From Marinimicrococcus flavescens (GTDB lineage Bacteria; Pseudomonadota; Alphaproteobacteria; Geminicoccales; Geminicoccaceae), in contig JARGEQ010000002.1 in the NCBI GenBank assembly GCA_029211145.1, positions 1 through 44,427 of the forward strand: DNA of 44,427 nucleotides. Reading direction: 5' to 3'. The notes under the pieces are model-generated. The model saw only the letters and a program-made list of their open reading frames with translations. It was not told the DNA's origin and made no database searches. Below are positions 19,862-28,931 of the stretch, piece after piece (the first letter of the stretch is position 1; each line of letters opens with the position of its first letter). Both the position numbers and the translations under genes were made by a program.

Positions 19862-20680
19862 TCAGTGGGCCACGCCGAGATAGGCGTCGATCACCGCCTG
19901 CTCGCGGCGCACCTTCTGGGGCGTGCCGTCGGCGATCATGCGGCCATAGTCGAGCACCACGATCCGGTCGGAGAGGTCCATCACCACGCCGATATCGTGC
20001 TCGATCAGCGCGATCGTGGTGCCGAACTGCTCGTTCACCTCGAGAATGAAGCGTGCCATGTCCTCCTTCTCCTCGAGATTCATGCCCGCCATCGGCTCGT
20101 CGAGCAGCAGCAGCTCCGGCTCCATGGCCAGCGCCCGGGCGAGCTCGACCCGCTTTTGCAGGCCATAGGGCAGCTTGCCCACCGGCGTGCGCCTGATGTG
20201 CTCGATCTCGAGGAAGTCGATGATCTCCTCGACCCGCCGCCGATGCTCGATCTCCTCGCGGCGTGCCGGTCCGATCCAGACGAGCTGCCAGAACAACCCG
20301 CGCCGCATCTTCAAGGCACGGCCCGACATCACGTTGTCGAGCGTGCTCATGCCCTTGAAGAGGGCGATGTTCTGGAAGGTGCGGCCGATGCCGGTGGAGG
20401 CCGCGAGATAGGGGTTCATGCGCCGCCGCTCGCGCCCCTTCCAGCGGATGGTGCCCTCCTGGGGCTGGTAGAACCCGTTGATGACGTTGAGCATCGACGA
20501 CTTGCCGGCCCCGTTGGGGCCGATGATGGCGCGGATCTCGCCCTTGCGGATGTCGAAGCTGATGTCGGAGAGCGCGTTCACCCCGCCAAAGCGCAGGCTC
20601 ACCCCCTCGAGCGCCAATAGCACCTCGTCGAGGTGCCGCCTGCGCTTGCCGCCGGGGCGCTCGAGGGTCATGAGGCCCAT
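19862..20680 (-). CDS. livG: Branched-chain-type ABC importer ATPase LivG
   Basis: A 272-residue ABC ATPase. Walker A is GPNGAGKS (54-61), Walker B is ELLLLDEPMAGM with NLEEKEDMARF after it, and the switch His lies in ALIEHDIGVV. The ABC signature is weakly conserved as LPYGLQKRVELARAL, normal for LivG. The insertion between Walker A and the signature is longer than in LivF, as expected for LivG. Its start lies one base after the acyl-CoA synthetase stop, so the two are translated from one message. Confidence 0.92.
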   Translation of the reverse strand: MGLMTLERPGGKRRRHLDEVLLALEGVSLRFGGVNALSDISFDIRKGEIRAIIGPNGAGKSSMLNVINGFYQPQEGTIRWKGRERRRMNPYLAASTGIGRTFQNIALFKGMSTLDNVMSGRALKMRRGLFWQLVWIGPARREEIEHRRRVEEIIDFLEIEHIRRTPVGKLPYGLQKRVELARALAMEPELLLLDEPMAGMNLEEKEDMARFILEVNEQFGTTIALIEHDIGVVMDLSDRIVVLDYGRMIADGTPQKVRREQAVIDAYLGVAH

Positions 20681-20681
20681 C

Positions 20682-22604
20682 TCAGGCGGCCTTCGGCACG
20701 AGACGGTGGGCGCTGCTGTCGTGGATCGCCAGATCGGCCACGATCCGTCCCTTGCGGCCGTCCTCGAAGGTCACCTCGGTCTCGACATGGACCATGTCGC
20801 GGCCGGCATAGATGGCCTGGATCAGCCCGGCATAGCGCTCGTCGATCACGCCGCGACGGACCTTCCGCGTACGGGTGAGCTCGCCGTCGTCGGGGTCGAG
20901 CTCCTTGTAGAGCAGCAGGAAACGACGGATGCGCTGGGCCTCGGGCAGGCTGGCGTTGACCTTCTCGACCTCGCCGGCGAGCAGCCCCTGGACCCGCTCG
21001 TTACCGGCGAGGTTCTGGTACGTGGTGAAGCCGATCCGGCTGGCCTCGGCCCACTTGGCGACCATGGAGTAGCGGATGCACAAGATCGCCGCCAGCCACG
21101 GCCGCGCGTTGCCGAGCACCACGCACTCGCCGATATAGGGCGAGAACTTGAGCTTGTTCTCGATGAACTGCGGGCTGAACCGGGTGCCCGCCGAGGTGGT
21201 GGCGATGTCGCTCATCCGGTCGATGACCGTCAGGCGCCCCTTCTCGTCGAGGAAGCCGGCATCGCCGGTGGCCATCCACCCCTCCGTCGTGAAGGCCTCG
21301 CGGCTCGCCGCCTCGCTGCCGAAATAGCCCGCGAACAGGCCGGCATGGCGGGTGAGGATCTCGCCCACGCCGTTCTCGTCGGGATCGCGTATGCGGATAT
21401 GGGTGTCGTCGAAGGGCACGCCCGAGCTGTCGGTGTCGATCCCGGGGTGGACCTGCAACGTGTAGGCGCCGGCAGCCTCGGTCTGGCCGTAGAGCTGCTT
21501 TAAGGGGACGCCCATGGCGAGGAAGAAGCGGAACGTGTCGGGCCCGAGCGCTGCCCCGCCGGTGGCCGCCGACTTGAGACGGGAAAAGCCCAGCCGGTCG
21601 CGCAGCGCGGCGAACACGAGCAGATCGGCCGTACGGTGCCGGCGGCCCTTCTCCACCGCCGCCACCCCGCGGCGCACCGCCCAGTCGAACAGATGGCGGG
21701 TCACGGAGCCCGCGTCCATGATCCGCGAGCGCAGGTCGGCCGCCGTCTGCTCCCACACCCGCGGCGCCAGCAGGACGTGGGTGGGGCCGATCTCGCGCAG
21801 GTCCCGCATCACCGTTTCCTGGCTCTCGGGAAAGCTCACCCGGATCCGCGAGAGCAGCGGCATCGCCACCACGTAGACCTGCTCCATGATCCACGGCATG
21901 GGCAGGATCGAGACATATTCGTCCTCGGGCTCGCGCGGGTCGGCCCGCAGATAGGCGGCGATATGCTCGAGGAAGGGCCGGAACTGCAGCATCGCCAGCT
22001 TGGGATGCGCGGTCGTGCCGGAGGTGGTGCACAGCACCGCCACGTCCTGTCCGCGCCCGGCGGCGATCTCGGCGTCGATCAGGCCCGGGTGGCGGCCGGC
22101 CAGGGCAGCCCCCTTGTGGAGGAGCTGCTGCCAGCCGACGAGGCGCGGGTCGGCGTATTTCCGCATGCCGCGATCGTCGTGGTAGACGATCCAGCGCAGG
22201 CTCGCCGCCTCGCGATCGAGCTCGAGGATCTTGTCGACCTGCTCCTCGTCCTCGCAGACCACGACCCGCGCCTGGGCGAAGTCGAGCAGGTAGCCGGCCT
22301 CTTGCGCCAGCACGTCCTCGTAGATGCCCAGCGTCATGCAGCCCACGCAGTGGGCGGCAAGCTCGCTCCACAGCCAGTTGGGACGGTTGCGGCCGACGAT
22401 CGCCACCACCTCGCCGCGCTCGAGACCCAGCGCCTTGAGCCCGTAGGCGATCTCGCGCACCCGGTCGCGGCAGTGCACCCAGCTGAACTCGTTCCAGATG
22501 CCGAATTCCTTCTCGCGCAGGGCGATGGCATCCGGCCAGTTGGCGGCGTTGTGGAGGAGCAGCTTAGGGAACGTGTCGAGGGTCTCGAGCTCCGGCAGCC
22601 GCAT
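20682..22604 (-). CDS. Long-chain acyl-CoA synthetase-like AMP-binding enzyme
   Basis: A 640-residue adenylate-forming enzyme of the long-chain acyl-CoA synthetase type. The phosphate loop reads LCTTSGTTAHPK, the acid-binding element YGQTEAAGAYT, and the hinge region ATGDAGFLDEKGRLTVIDR. The catalytic Lys is probably the one in RTRKVRRG. It is the first gene of the run synthetase-livG-livH-livM-binding protein-livF, which suggests activation of the imported acid. The ATG at 22604 has only a weak Shine-Dalgarno, but a 34-codon reading frame with a strong one ends two codons before it in the same frame. Confidence 0.9.
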   Translation of the reverse strand: MRLPELETLDTFPKLLLHNAANWPDAIALREKEFGIWNEFSWVHCRDRVREIAYGLKALGLERGEVVAIVGRNRPNWLWSELAAHCVGCMTLGIYEDVLAQEAGYLLDFAQARVVVCEDEEQVDKILELDREAASLRWIVYHDDRGMRKYADPRLVGWQQLLHKGAALAGRHPGLIDAEIAAGRGQDVAVLCTTSGTTAHPKLAMLQFRPFLEHIAAYLRADPREPEDEYVSILPMPWIMEQVYVVAMPLLSRIRVSFPESQETVMRDLREIGPTHVLLAPRVWEQTAADLRSRIMDAGSVTRHLFDWAVRRGVAAVEKGRRHRTADLLVFAALRDRLGFSRLKSAATGGAALGPDTFRFFLAMGVPLKQLYGQTEAAGAYTLQVHPGIDTDSSGVPFDDTHIRIRDPDENGVGEILTRHAGLFAGYFGSEAASREAFTTEGWMATGDAGFLDEKGRLTVIDRMSDIATTSAGTRFSPQFIENKLKFSPYIGECVVLGNARPWLAAILCIRYSMVAKWAEASRIGFTTYQNLAGNERVQGLLAGEVEKVNASLPEAQRIRRFLLLYKELDPDDGELTRTRKVRRGVIDERYAGLIQAIYAGRDMVHVETEVTFEDGRKGRIVADLAIHDSSAHRLVPKAA

Positions 22605-22607
22605 GGA

Positions 22608-22712
22608 TCAGGCCCCCGCAGGCGATCGCCGGCGGCAGCCATTTGGGCGCGAGAGGAGCGATCGGGGAGCGGGCTTCTGGCCGCCTGGACGAGCCGGAGC
22701 TTGCTGTCGCAT
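22608..22712 (-). CDS. Possible 34-codon leader ORF before the acyl-CoA synthetase
   Basis: ATG at 22712 is preceded by GGGAGGA about six bases upstream, one of the best ribosome sites here. The 34-residue product is basic and Pro/Arg-rich (it starts MRQQAPARPGGQKPAP), with no signal peptide or known domain. Its TGA is followed by one codon and then the synthetase ATG in the same frame. It may feed ribosomes into the main gene by termination-reinitiation, or it may be chance. The rest of 22713-22876 shows only a TATAGC hexamer on the minus strand, without a good -35. Confidence 0.35.
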   Translation of the reverse strand: MRQQAPARPGGQKPAPRSLLSRPNGCRRRSPAGA

Positions 22713-22876
22713 CCACTGTCCTCCCTGTCGCCGAGGGCCCTTCCCGGTTGCACGGGGCGGTGGCCCATCATTCGGCTATAGCAGGGCCATGCAGCGACGC
22801 ATAGCAGGCATGTGCGGCCGCACGCGCTCGATCCGATGAGGACAAGCCGGGGCAACGGCGCAATCCCGACGCCGAA

Positions 22877-22932
22877 CGCCCCGCCGGAGCGGGGCGCTGG
22901 TCAACCGGCCGGGTCCGGCGCGGGGCGCCGGA
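22877..22932 (-). terminator. Paired hairpins after the methyltransferase gene
   Basis: Two perfect seven-base stems lie just downstream of the stop at 22942. TCCGGCG/CGCCGGA (22914-22932) has a five-base loop and CGCCCCG/CGGGGCG (22877-22896) has a six-base loop. T-runs are poor. They probably end transcription or protect the message end. Confidence 0.45.
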
Positions 22933-22941
22933 GCAACAGGG

Positions 22942-23526
22942 TCAGGTGCGCGGCGTGTAGCGCCAGACGGTGGCGGGCGGGAAATTCCACATCACGTACT
23001 TGCAGAGCCTCGCGCGGATGCCGAGCTTGCGGGCCGGCACCGGCGGGACCGGCGAATAGGTGTACTGCAGCATGTGCCCGCGGTCGGCCACGGCCTTGAG
23101 GCCCTGGCCGACGATCGCCTGGTGGAACTCGAAGGGCATGCCCAGCATCGGCAGGCCCGAGACCACCGTCGAGACGTTGTCGACGCCCAGCTCCCCGAGG
23201 ATGTTGTCGAGCTTCGTGGCGTCGCCCTTGATGACATGCGAGCCCGGCAGCCGCTCCTGCAGGTACGAGTGCAGATGCTCCTCGAGCTCGATGACGATCA
23301 TCCTGTCGCGCGGGATGCCGCGATCGAGCAGGCCCTGGGTGATCGCCCCGGTGCCGCCGCCGAGCTCGACCACGTACTGGCCGGGCTGCCAGGCCACGGC
23401 GCCGGCTATGGCCTTGGCCAGAGCCTGCGAGGAGGGGATCACCGATCCCATCGACTTGGGCGATCGCAGCCACTGGCGAAAGAAGAGCTCGCCTTCCTTG
23501 AGCTTCAGCGAAACGGACTGGTTCAT
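22942..23526 (-). CDS. PmtA-like phospholipid N-methyltransferase
   Basis: A 194-residue class I SAM-dependent methyltransferase resembling the alphaproteobacterial PmtA group, related to the rRNA adenine dimethylase fold. This group methylates phosphatidylethanolamine towards phosphatidylcholine. The opening LFFRQWLRSPKSMGSVIPSS is typical. Motif I is VVELGGGTG (52-60), and VIELEEHLHSYL provides the acidic ribose contact. The ending NFPPATVWRYTP is also family-like. ATG at 23526 with GGAG eight bases upstream is chosen over the longer frame. The assignment is by family resemblance; a different small-molecule or lipid target is possible. Confidence 0.75.
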   Translation of the reverse strand: MNQSVSLKLKEGELFFRQWLRSPKSMGSVIPSSQALAKAIAGAVAWQPGQYVVELGGGTGAITQGLLDRGIPRDRMIVIELEEHLHSYLQERLPGSHVIKGDATKLDNILGELGVDNVSTVVSGLPMLGMPFEFHQAIVGQGLKAVADRGHMLQYTYSPVPPVPARKLGIRARLCKYVMWNFPPATVWRYTPRT

Positions 23527-23716
23527 ATGGTCGTCTCCGGGGAGCCGCGCGGTTCTCGTTGAGAAGACAGTTTTTCCCACCAGCGCATTCCGGCGGCATC
23601 TGCCCATGTCGCCCGCCAGTGGTCGGCGCCCCAAGGCCACGCGCGTCGTGCCGGATATCCCATAATCGTCGCGTTCGCAAGAAGCGGGCCGCCACGCCAG
23701 CCCTGCGGCTTTTCCG

Positions 23717-26700
23717 TCACTCCGCGACCACGCCGACCTCGTTGAGCACTCCCACCGCGACGCTCAGCATGGCGAGATCCGGTGCCGGTGCTGCGGCGAT
23801 ATCCTCGACAATCTCGCGGTATCGGGCGTGTCCGTGCAGGCCCTCGAGATAGGCTTCGACCTCCTCCTGCGCTGCCGCGGGACCGGACCGGCCCAGACCG
23901 TGCTCGAGGGCCCGTGCGGTCAGTCGCCGCAGCACCTCGGACAGCCGGTCCTCTAGGCTGCCCAGCGCCAGCCTGTCCCAGCGGCTGTGGACCGGGGCGC
24001 CACGGAGCTGCTCGCGCAGCCGGTCGAGCTCGAGCGCCGCATCGAGGGCGAAATAGGTGACCGCGGCGGGCAGCAGCAGGTCGCCCCCCTCCTCGCCGAC
24101 CCTGCCCCGGGCCACCGCCACGATGTCGCTCGCCGGCACGAGCTGGGCCAGGCCCGCGGCGGCGCGGGCCAGCGGCGGCTCGATGCCGAGCGCGCTGTAG
24201 CGGGCGAGCTGCTCGCGAAAGCGCGCCAGATGGGGTGCCGCCAGAACCTCTTCCAGAGCCTCGCGCAGGCGCGCGATGTCCGGCTGGAAGCGGCCGACCG
24301 CCTCGCGGATCACCAGCGGCCGGCGTGCGCTGGTGAGAAACCAGCGGGTGCCGGCGATGAGCACCTGGCGGGCGGCCACCAGCAGCTCGATCTGCAAGGC
24401 CGAGGGCACACTCTCCGGCAGCGCCTCGACCTCGCCCCAGAAGGGCACCAGATCGAAGGCGTCGCGGGCGACCACGAAGGCCATGACGATCTCGGTGAGC
24501 GAGGAGCCCGTCTGGTCGCCGAGCTGGCTGACGAAGACCTCGAGACCGCGATTGATCAGGCTGTTGGCGAGCAGGGTAGCGATGATCTCGCGGCGCAGCC
24601 GGTGCCGGGCGATCTCCTCGGGATAGCGCTTGCGCAGCGGCCGCGGGAAGTACTTCACCAGGCTGTTGAGGAAATAGACGCGGTCGGGCAGCTCGCTCGC
24701 CAGGATGTCGTCGTAGAGCGTCATCTTGGCGTAGGACAGCAGCACCGCAGCCTCGGGCCGGGTCATCCCGCCGCCGGTCTTGCGCCGCTCGGCGAGCTCG
24801 GCGTCGGAGGGCAGCATCTCGATGTCGCGGTCGAGCCGGCCGCGCCGCTCGAGCCGGCGCATCAGGCCGGCCCTGGCGTCCGCCAGCTCCTCGCCCAGCG
24901 CCTGGCCGACGCTCAGCGCCAGGTTCTGCAGCACGTTGTCGCGCAGCACCAGGGCGCCGACCTCCTCGGTCATGGCGGCCAGCAGCTCGTCGCGCTGCTT
25001 GAGCGTCATGTCGCCGGCGGCCACCACCTCGTTGAGGAGGACCTTGATGTTGACCTCGTGGTCCGAGCAGTCGACGCCGGCCGAGTTGTCGATGAAGTCG
25101 GTGTTGAGCCGGCCGCCATGCGCCGCGAACTCGATGCGGCCGCGCTGGGTCATGCCGAGATTGCCGCCCTCGCCGACGATCCGGCAGCGCAGCTCGGCGC
25201 CGTTGACCCTGAGCGTGTCATTGGTGCGGTCCTGGGCCTCGGCGTGGCTCTCGGTGGAGGCCTTCACGAAGGTCCCGATGCCGCCGTTCCACAGGAGGTC
25301 GACCGGCGCCTTCAAGATCGCGTTGCACAGCTCGGCCGGCGACAGGCTCTCGGCTCCGATGGCCAGCGCCGCGCGGGCCTGCGGGCTCAGCTGGATGCGC
25401 TTGGCGCTGCGCGGCCACACGCCCCCGCCGGCGCTGATCAGGCCGGCGTCGTAGTCGGCCCAGGACGAGCGCGGCAGGTCGAACAGGCGCTGGCGCTCGG
25501 CGAAGCTCGTCGCCGGATCGGGATCGGGATCGAGGAACACGTGGCGGTGGTCGAAGGCGGCGATCAGCCGGATCTGGCGCGACATCAGCATGCCGTTGCC
25601 GAACACGTCGCCCGACATGTCGCCCACGCCGACACAAGTGAAGGGCTCGCTCTGCGGGTCGTGGCCGAGCTCGCGGAAGTGGCGGCGCACCGACTCCCAG
25701 GCGCCCCTGGCGGTGATGCCCATGCCCTTGTGGTCGTACCCCGCCGAGCCGCCCGAGGCGAACGCGTCGTCGAGCCAGAAGCCGTAGTCGCGGCTCAGGG
25801 CGTTGGCGATGTCGGAGAAGGTCGCCGTGCCCTTGTCGGCGGCCACCACGAGGTAGGGATCGTCGCCGTCGTAGCGGACCACGTCTCGGGGTGGCACCAC
25901 GTTGCCCTGCACGCGGTTGTCGGTGATGTCGAGCATGCCCGAGAGGAAGCTGCGGTAGCAGCGGACCGCCTCTTGCTGCAGGGCCGCCCGGTCGCCGCTC
26001 GCCGGCGGCTGCTTGACGACGAAGCCGCCCTTGGCCCCCACCGGCACGATCACGCTGTTCTTGACCATCTGGGCCTTCATCAGGCCCAGCACCTCGGTGC
26101 GGAAATCCTCGCGCCGGTCCGACCAGCGCAGCCCGCCGCGCGCCACCTTGCCGCCGCGCAGATGCACGCCCTCGACGAAGGGCGCGTAGACGAAGATCTC
26201 GTAGGCCGGCCGCGGCACCGGCATGTAGGGGGCTGCGGCCGGATCGATCTTGAAGGAAAGCTGCTCTTTGGGACCGCCGTCCGGCCCGCGCTGCCAGGCA
26301 TTGGTGCGCAAGGTTGCCCGGATGAGCGCCAGATAGGCGCGCACGATGCGGTCCTCGTCGAGCACCGCCACCTGGTCCAGGGCCTGCTCGATGGCCTGCT
26401 CGATCGCCGCCACGGCGGCCTCGCGCTCCGCACGCGCGGGGTCGAAGCGCGCCTCGAACAGCTCGACCAGGAGCCGGGCCAGGGCCGGGTTGGCGAGCAG
26501 CGTGCGCTCGGCATAGCTCTGGCTGAACGGCACACCGAGCTGCAGGAGATAGCGGAAATAGGCGCGCAGCACGGTGATCTGGCGGGTCTCCAGGCCGGCT
26601 GCCAGCACCAGCCCGTTGAAGCCGTCATTCTCCGCACGGCCGGTCCAGACCTGCAGGAAGGCGTCCTGGAACTTGGTGCGCACCTCGTCGACGCCGACCG

Positions 26701-28582
26701 GCGAGGCGAGCAGCGGCTGCATGCCGAAATCGTGGATCGAGAAGGCCCGGCCTTCGCCCGAGCGCAGGTGGGTGGGCTCCTCGGAGAGCACCTTGACGCC
26801 CATGTTCTCGAGAATGGGCAGCGCGTCGGAGAGCAGCACCGGCTCGTCGGGGCGGATGATCTTGAAGCGGACGGTCTCGGCCGCATCCTCGAGGCGGCGG
26901 TAGAGGCTGAGCGCCAGCGGCCCCTGGCGGCCGGCCGCCAGGGCGTCGAGATGGCGGATGTCGGGCAGCGCCGCCCGCGCCGGCACCGTGTCCTGGTAGG
27001 AGGGCGCGAAGGAGCGCCCGTAGAGCCGCAGGAGCCGGTTGCCCTCCTCCTCGCCGAGAGCGTCGGCCAGGGCGGCGCGCAGCTGGTCGATCCAGTTCTG
27101 CGAGGCTTCCACCAGCTTGCGCTCGAGATCGGCGACGTCGATCTCGCCGGGCACGCCGGAGGGTGTGCGGAAGGTGAAGACGATGCGGGCCAGGAGGGAT
27201 TCCGAGACCTGCGCCTGCCATTCGCTCTCGGCAGCGCCCAGGGCCGCCTTCAAGATCCCTTCGAGCCGCTCGCGCAGCGCCGTGTTGTAGCGCTCGCGGG
27301 GCACGAAGACGATGCACGAGACGAACCGCTCGAACGGGTCGCGGCGCAGGAACAGGCGCAGCCGCTGGCGGTCCTGGAGATGGAGGATCTCCATCGCGAT
27401 CTCGAAGAGGCTGTCCTCGTCGGTCTGCAGCAGCTCGTCGCGCGGGTAGGTCTCGAGGATGTGCAAGAACGCCTTGCCGGCATGGCCGGAGCGGCTGAAG
27501 CCGGAGCGCGCCAGGAGCTGCTCGACCTTGCGCTGCAGCAGGGGAATGTCGCGCGGGCTCTCGTTGTAGGCGGTCGAGGTGAGCAGGCCCAAGAAGCGGT
27601 GCTCGCCGACGACCCCGCCGTCGGGCCCGTAGCGCTTGATGCCCAGATAGTCGAGATAGGCCGCCCGATGCACCGTGCTGCGGCTGCTGGCCTTGGTGAC
27701 GATCAGCGGCACGGCCGGATCGCGGGCGCGCTCGCGGGCGGCGGGCGACAAATCGCTGAAGCTCTGCGACAGGCCGCCCGCCTCGCGGTCGCGCAGGATG
27801 CCCAGCGCGCTGCCCGTGGTCTGGCGCAGCATCGGCGCCCCGGCGCCATCCTCGAGGACGTAGCCTGCGGCCCCCAGGAAGGTGAAATGGTCGTCGGCCA
27901 GCCAGCGCAGGAACGCCTCGACCTCGCCGTCCCGGCGAAGCTCCACCGGGGCGCTCGAGGCCCATTCGGCAATGGCCTCGTCGAGCCGCCGGCGCATCTC
28001 CGGCCAGTCCTCGACCGCGCGCCGCACATCGCCCAGGACCCGCGCCAGATCCTCCTCGAGCCGCCCCAGCAGCGCCTCGTCGCTCTGCCGGTCGATCTCG
28101 AAATGCATGAAGCTCTCGGCCTGCCAGCCGTCGTCCGCAGCGCGGCGCTCGTCCGCCACGTCCTCCAGACGCCCCTGGGCGTCGCGCCGCACCGTCATGA
28201 TCGGGTGGATGATGAGATGGATGCCCAGCCCGTGCCGGCTCAGCTCCATGCTCACGCTGTCGACCAGGAACGGCATGTCGTCGTTGACGATCTCGACGAT
28301 CGTGTGGGTCGACTGCCAGCCATGCTGCTCGAGATCGGGGTTGTAGGCCCGCACCTTGGTGGCACCGCCGCGGCGCTGCTCGCCGGCACGGAAATGGGCC
28401 AGAACGGCGCCGTAGAGATCGAGCGCCTGACGGTCGAGCAGGTCCTCGGGCGCCACGTCGCGCAGATAGCGGCGCACGAAGCGGCCGACCAGCTCGCCCG
28501 GCCCCGCCGGCAGACGTGCGCCAACCAGTCGCACAACCTCATCGACCAGCTCGACCTTGCGCGCCTCGGCCCGTCCCGCCAT
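23717..28582 (-). CDS. gdhB: Large NAD-specific glutamate dehydrogenase (GDH-180 class)
   Basis: A subunit of about 1,621 residues that deaminates glutamate to 2-oxoglutarate with NAD, linking amino-acid catabolism to the TCA cycle. The catalytic core is GGLRWSDRREDFRTEVLGLM followed by KAQMVKNSVIVPVGAKGGFV, containing the substrate-binding lysines. The long N-terminal region with NDDMPFLVDSVSMEL is the regulatory ACT-like part of this class. Length agrees with the class. The ATG at 28582 is chosen because GGAGG lies eight bases upstream; ATGs at 28609 and 28642 lack a comparable site. The 190 bases after the gene hold no convincing T-tailed terminator. Confidence 0.95.
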   Translation of the reverse strand: MAGRAEARKVELVDEVVRLVGARLPAGPGELVGRFVRRYLRDVAPEDLLDRQALDLYGAVLAHFRAGEQRRGGATKVRAYNPDLEQHGWQSTHTIVEIVNDDMPFLVDSVSMELSRHGLGIHLIIHPIMTVRRDAQGRLEDVADERRAADDGWQAESFMHFEIDRQSDEALLGRLEEDLARVLGDVRRAVEDWPEMRRRLDEAIAEWASSAPVELRRDGEVEAFLRWLADDHFTFLGAAGYVLEDGAGAPMLRQTTGSALGILRDREAGGLSQSFSDLSPAARERARDPAVPLIVTKASSRSTVHRAAYLDYLGIKRYGPDGGVVGEHRFLGLLTSTAYNESPRDIPLLQRKVEQLLARSGFSRSGHAGKAFLHILETYPRDELLQTDEDSLFEIAMEILHLQDRQRLRLFLRRDPFERFVSCIVFVPRERYNTALRERLEGILKAALGAAESEWQAQVSESLLARIVFTFRTPSGVPGEIDVADLERKLVEASQNWIDQLRAALADALGEEEGNRLLRLYGRSFAPSYQDTVPARAALPDIRHLDALAAGRQGPLALSLYRRLEDAAETVRFKIIRPDEPVLLSDALPILENMGVKVLSEEPTHLRSGEGRAFSIHDFGMQPLLASPVGVDEVRTKFQDAFLQVWTGRAENDGFNGLVLAAGLETRQITVLRAYFRYLLQLGVPFSQSYAERTLLANPALARLLVELFEARFDPARAEREAAVAAIEQAIEQALDQVAVLDEDRIVRAYLALIRATLRTNAWQRGPDGGPKEQLSFKIDPAAAPYMPVPRPAYEIFVYAPFVEGVHLRGGKVARGGLRWSDRREDFRTEVLGLMKAQMVKNSVIVPVGAKGGFVVKQPPASGDRAALQQEAVRCYRSFLSGMLDITDNRVQGNVVPPRDVVRYDGDDPYLVVAADKGTATFSDIANALSRDYGFWLDDAFASGGSAGYDHKGMGITARGAWESVRRHFRELGHDPQSEPFTCVGVGDMSGDVFGNGMLMSRQIRLIAAFDHRHVFLDPDPDPATSFAERQRLFDLPRSSWADYDAGLISAGGGVWPRSAKRIQLSPQARAALAIGAESLSPAELCNAILKAPVDLLWNGGIGTFVKASTESHAEAQDRTNDTLRVNGAELRCRIVGEGGNLGMTQRGRIEFAAHGGRLNTDFIDNSAGVDCSDHEVNIKVLLNEVVAAGDMTLKQRDELLAAMTEEVGALVLRDNVLQNLALSVGQALGEELADARAGLMRRLERRGRLDRDIEMLPSDAELAERRKTGGGMTRPEAAVLLSYAKMTLYDDILASELPDRVYFLNSLVKYFPRPLRKRYPEEIARHRLRREIIATLLANSLINRGLEVFVSQLGDQTGSSLTEIVMAFVVARDAFDLVPFWGEVEALPESVPSALQIELLVAARQVLIAGTRWFLTSARRPLVIREAVGRFQPDIARLREALEEVLAAPHLARFREQLARYSALGIEPPLARAAAGLAQLVPASDIVAVARGRVGEEGGDLLLPAAVTYFALDAALELDRLREQLRGAPVHSRWDRLALGSLEDRLSEVLRRLTARALEHGLGRSGPAAAQEEVEAYLEGLHGHARYREIVEDIAAAPAPDLAMLSVAVGVLNEVGVVAE

Positions 28583-28867
28583 GCCCTCGACCTCCGTCGC
28601 TCCGGACATCCGCCAGCAAAGCACAGCCACCTGAGGGCGCAAAGCGCCGGATCGCGAGGAATGCGCCGGGCGCAGCGCTGCCCGTCTCTCCTTACGCGGG
28701 AGAAACCCTTTCCGTTTTTCATCTAACGCGATAATCAGGAGCCGGCGTCGCCGCGAACATGAAGCAAGATTTGCGGTTGAGCGTGGCTTTCGTTAAGTCC
28801 GGAGCCCATGCACCGACGCCTTGGAGTGCCAGGCCGTGGCCGGCAGGAAACGATAGGGTCCTTCGGT
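28583..28867. other. Intergenic region between glutamate dehydrogenase and the XRE gene
   Basis: The region is noticeably richer in A/T around 28700-28800 than the rest of the window and must hold the glutamate dehydrogenase promoter. No -35/-10 pair of quality stands out on the minus strand. The short ORFs within it have no good ribosome site. The plus-strand side ends with the EcfG-type site described next. Confidence 0.5.
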
Positions 28868-28892
28868 GGAACAATCTCGTCAGTCAGACGTT
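28868..28892 (+). promoter_or_regulatory. EcfG-type general stress promoter of the XRE regulator
   Basis: GGAAC (28868-28872) and CGTT (28889-28892) are separated by exactly 16 bases, the same geometry as the site at 8844. Transcription would begin near 28899. This puts the GTG at 28866 inside the promoter and supports the GTG at 28932 as the true start. Confidence 0.7.
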
Positions 28893-28931
28893 TGCTCTTC
28901 AGGAGCAATACGCAAGCAGGAACCTCGATCG

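Noticed and set aside
15559..20049. Very long plus-strand open frame (about 1,500 codons) opposite the liv genes
   Set aside because: It is antisense to well-supported transporter genes. Its translation is His/Asp/Glu/Gln-rich with no domain, the usual mirror of a GC-rich coding strand.
23987..28726. Plus-strand open frame of nearly 1,580 codons opposite glutamate dehydrogenase
   Set aside because: Composition is typical of an antisense frame (Gln/His/Arg/Leu-rich), and the minus strand encodes an unmistakable dehydrogenase.
28866..28931. N-terminal extension of the XRE regulator from GTG 28866
   Set aside because: The start codon would overlap the -35 element of the predicted promoter, it lacks a good ribosome site, and family members begin at the later position.
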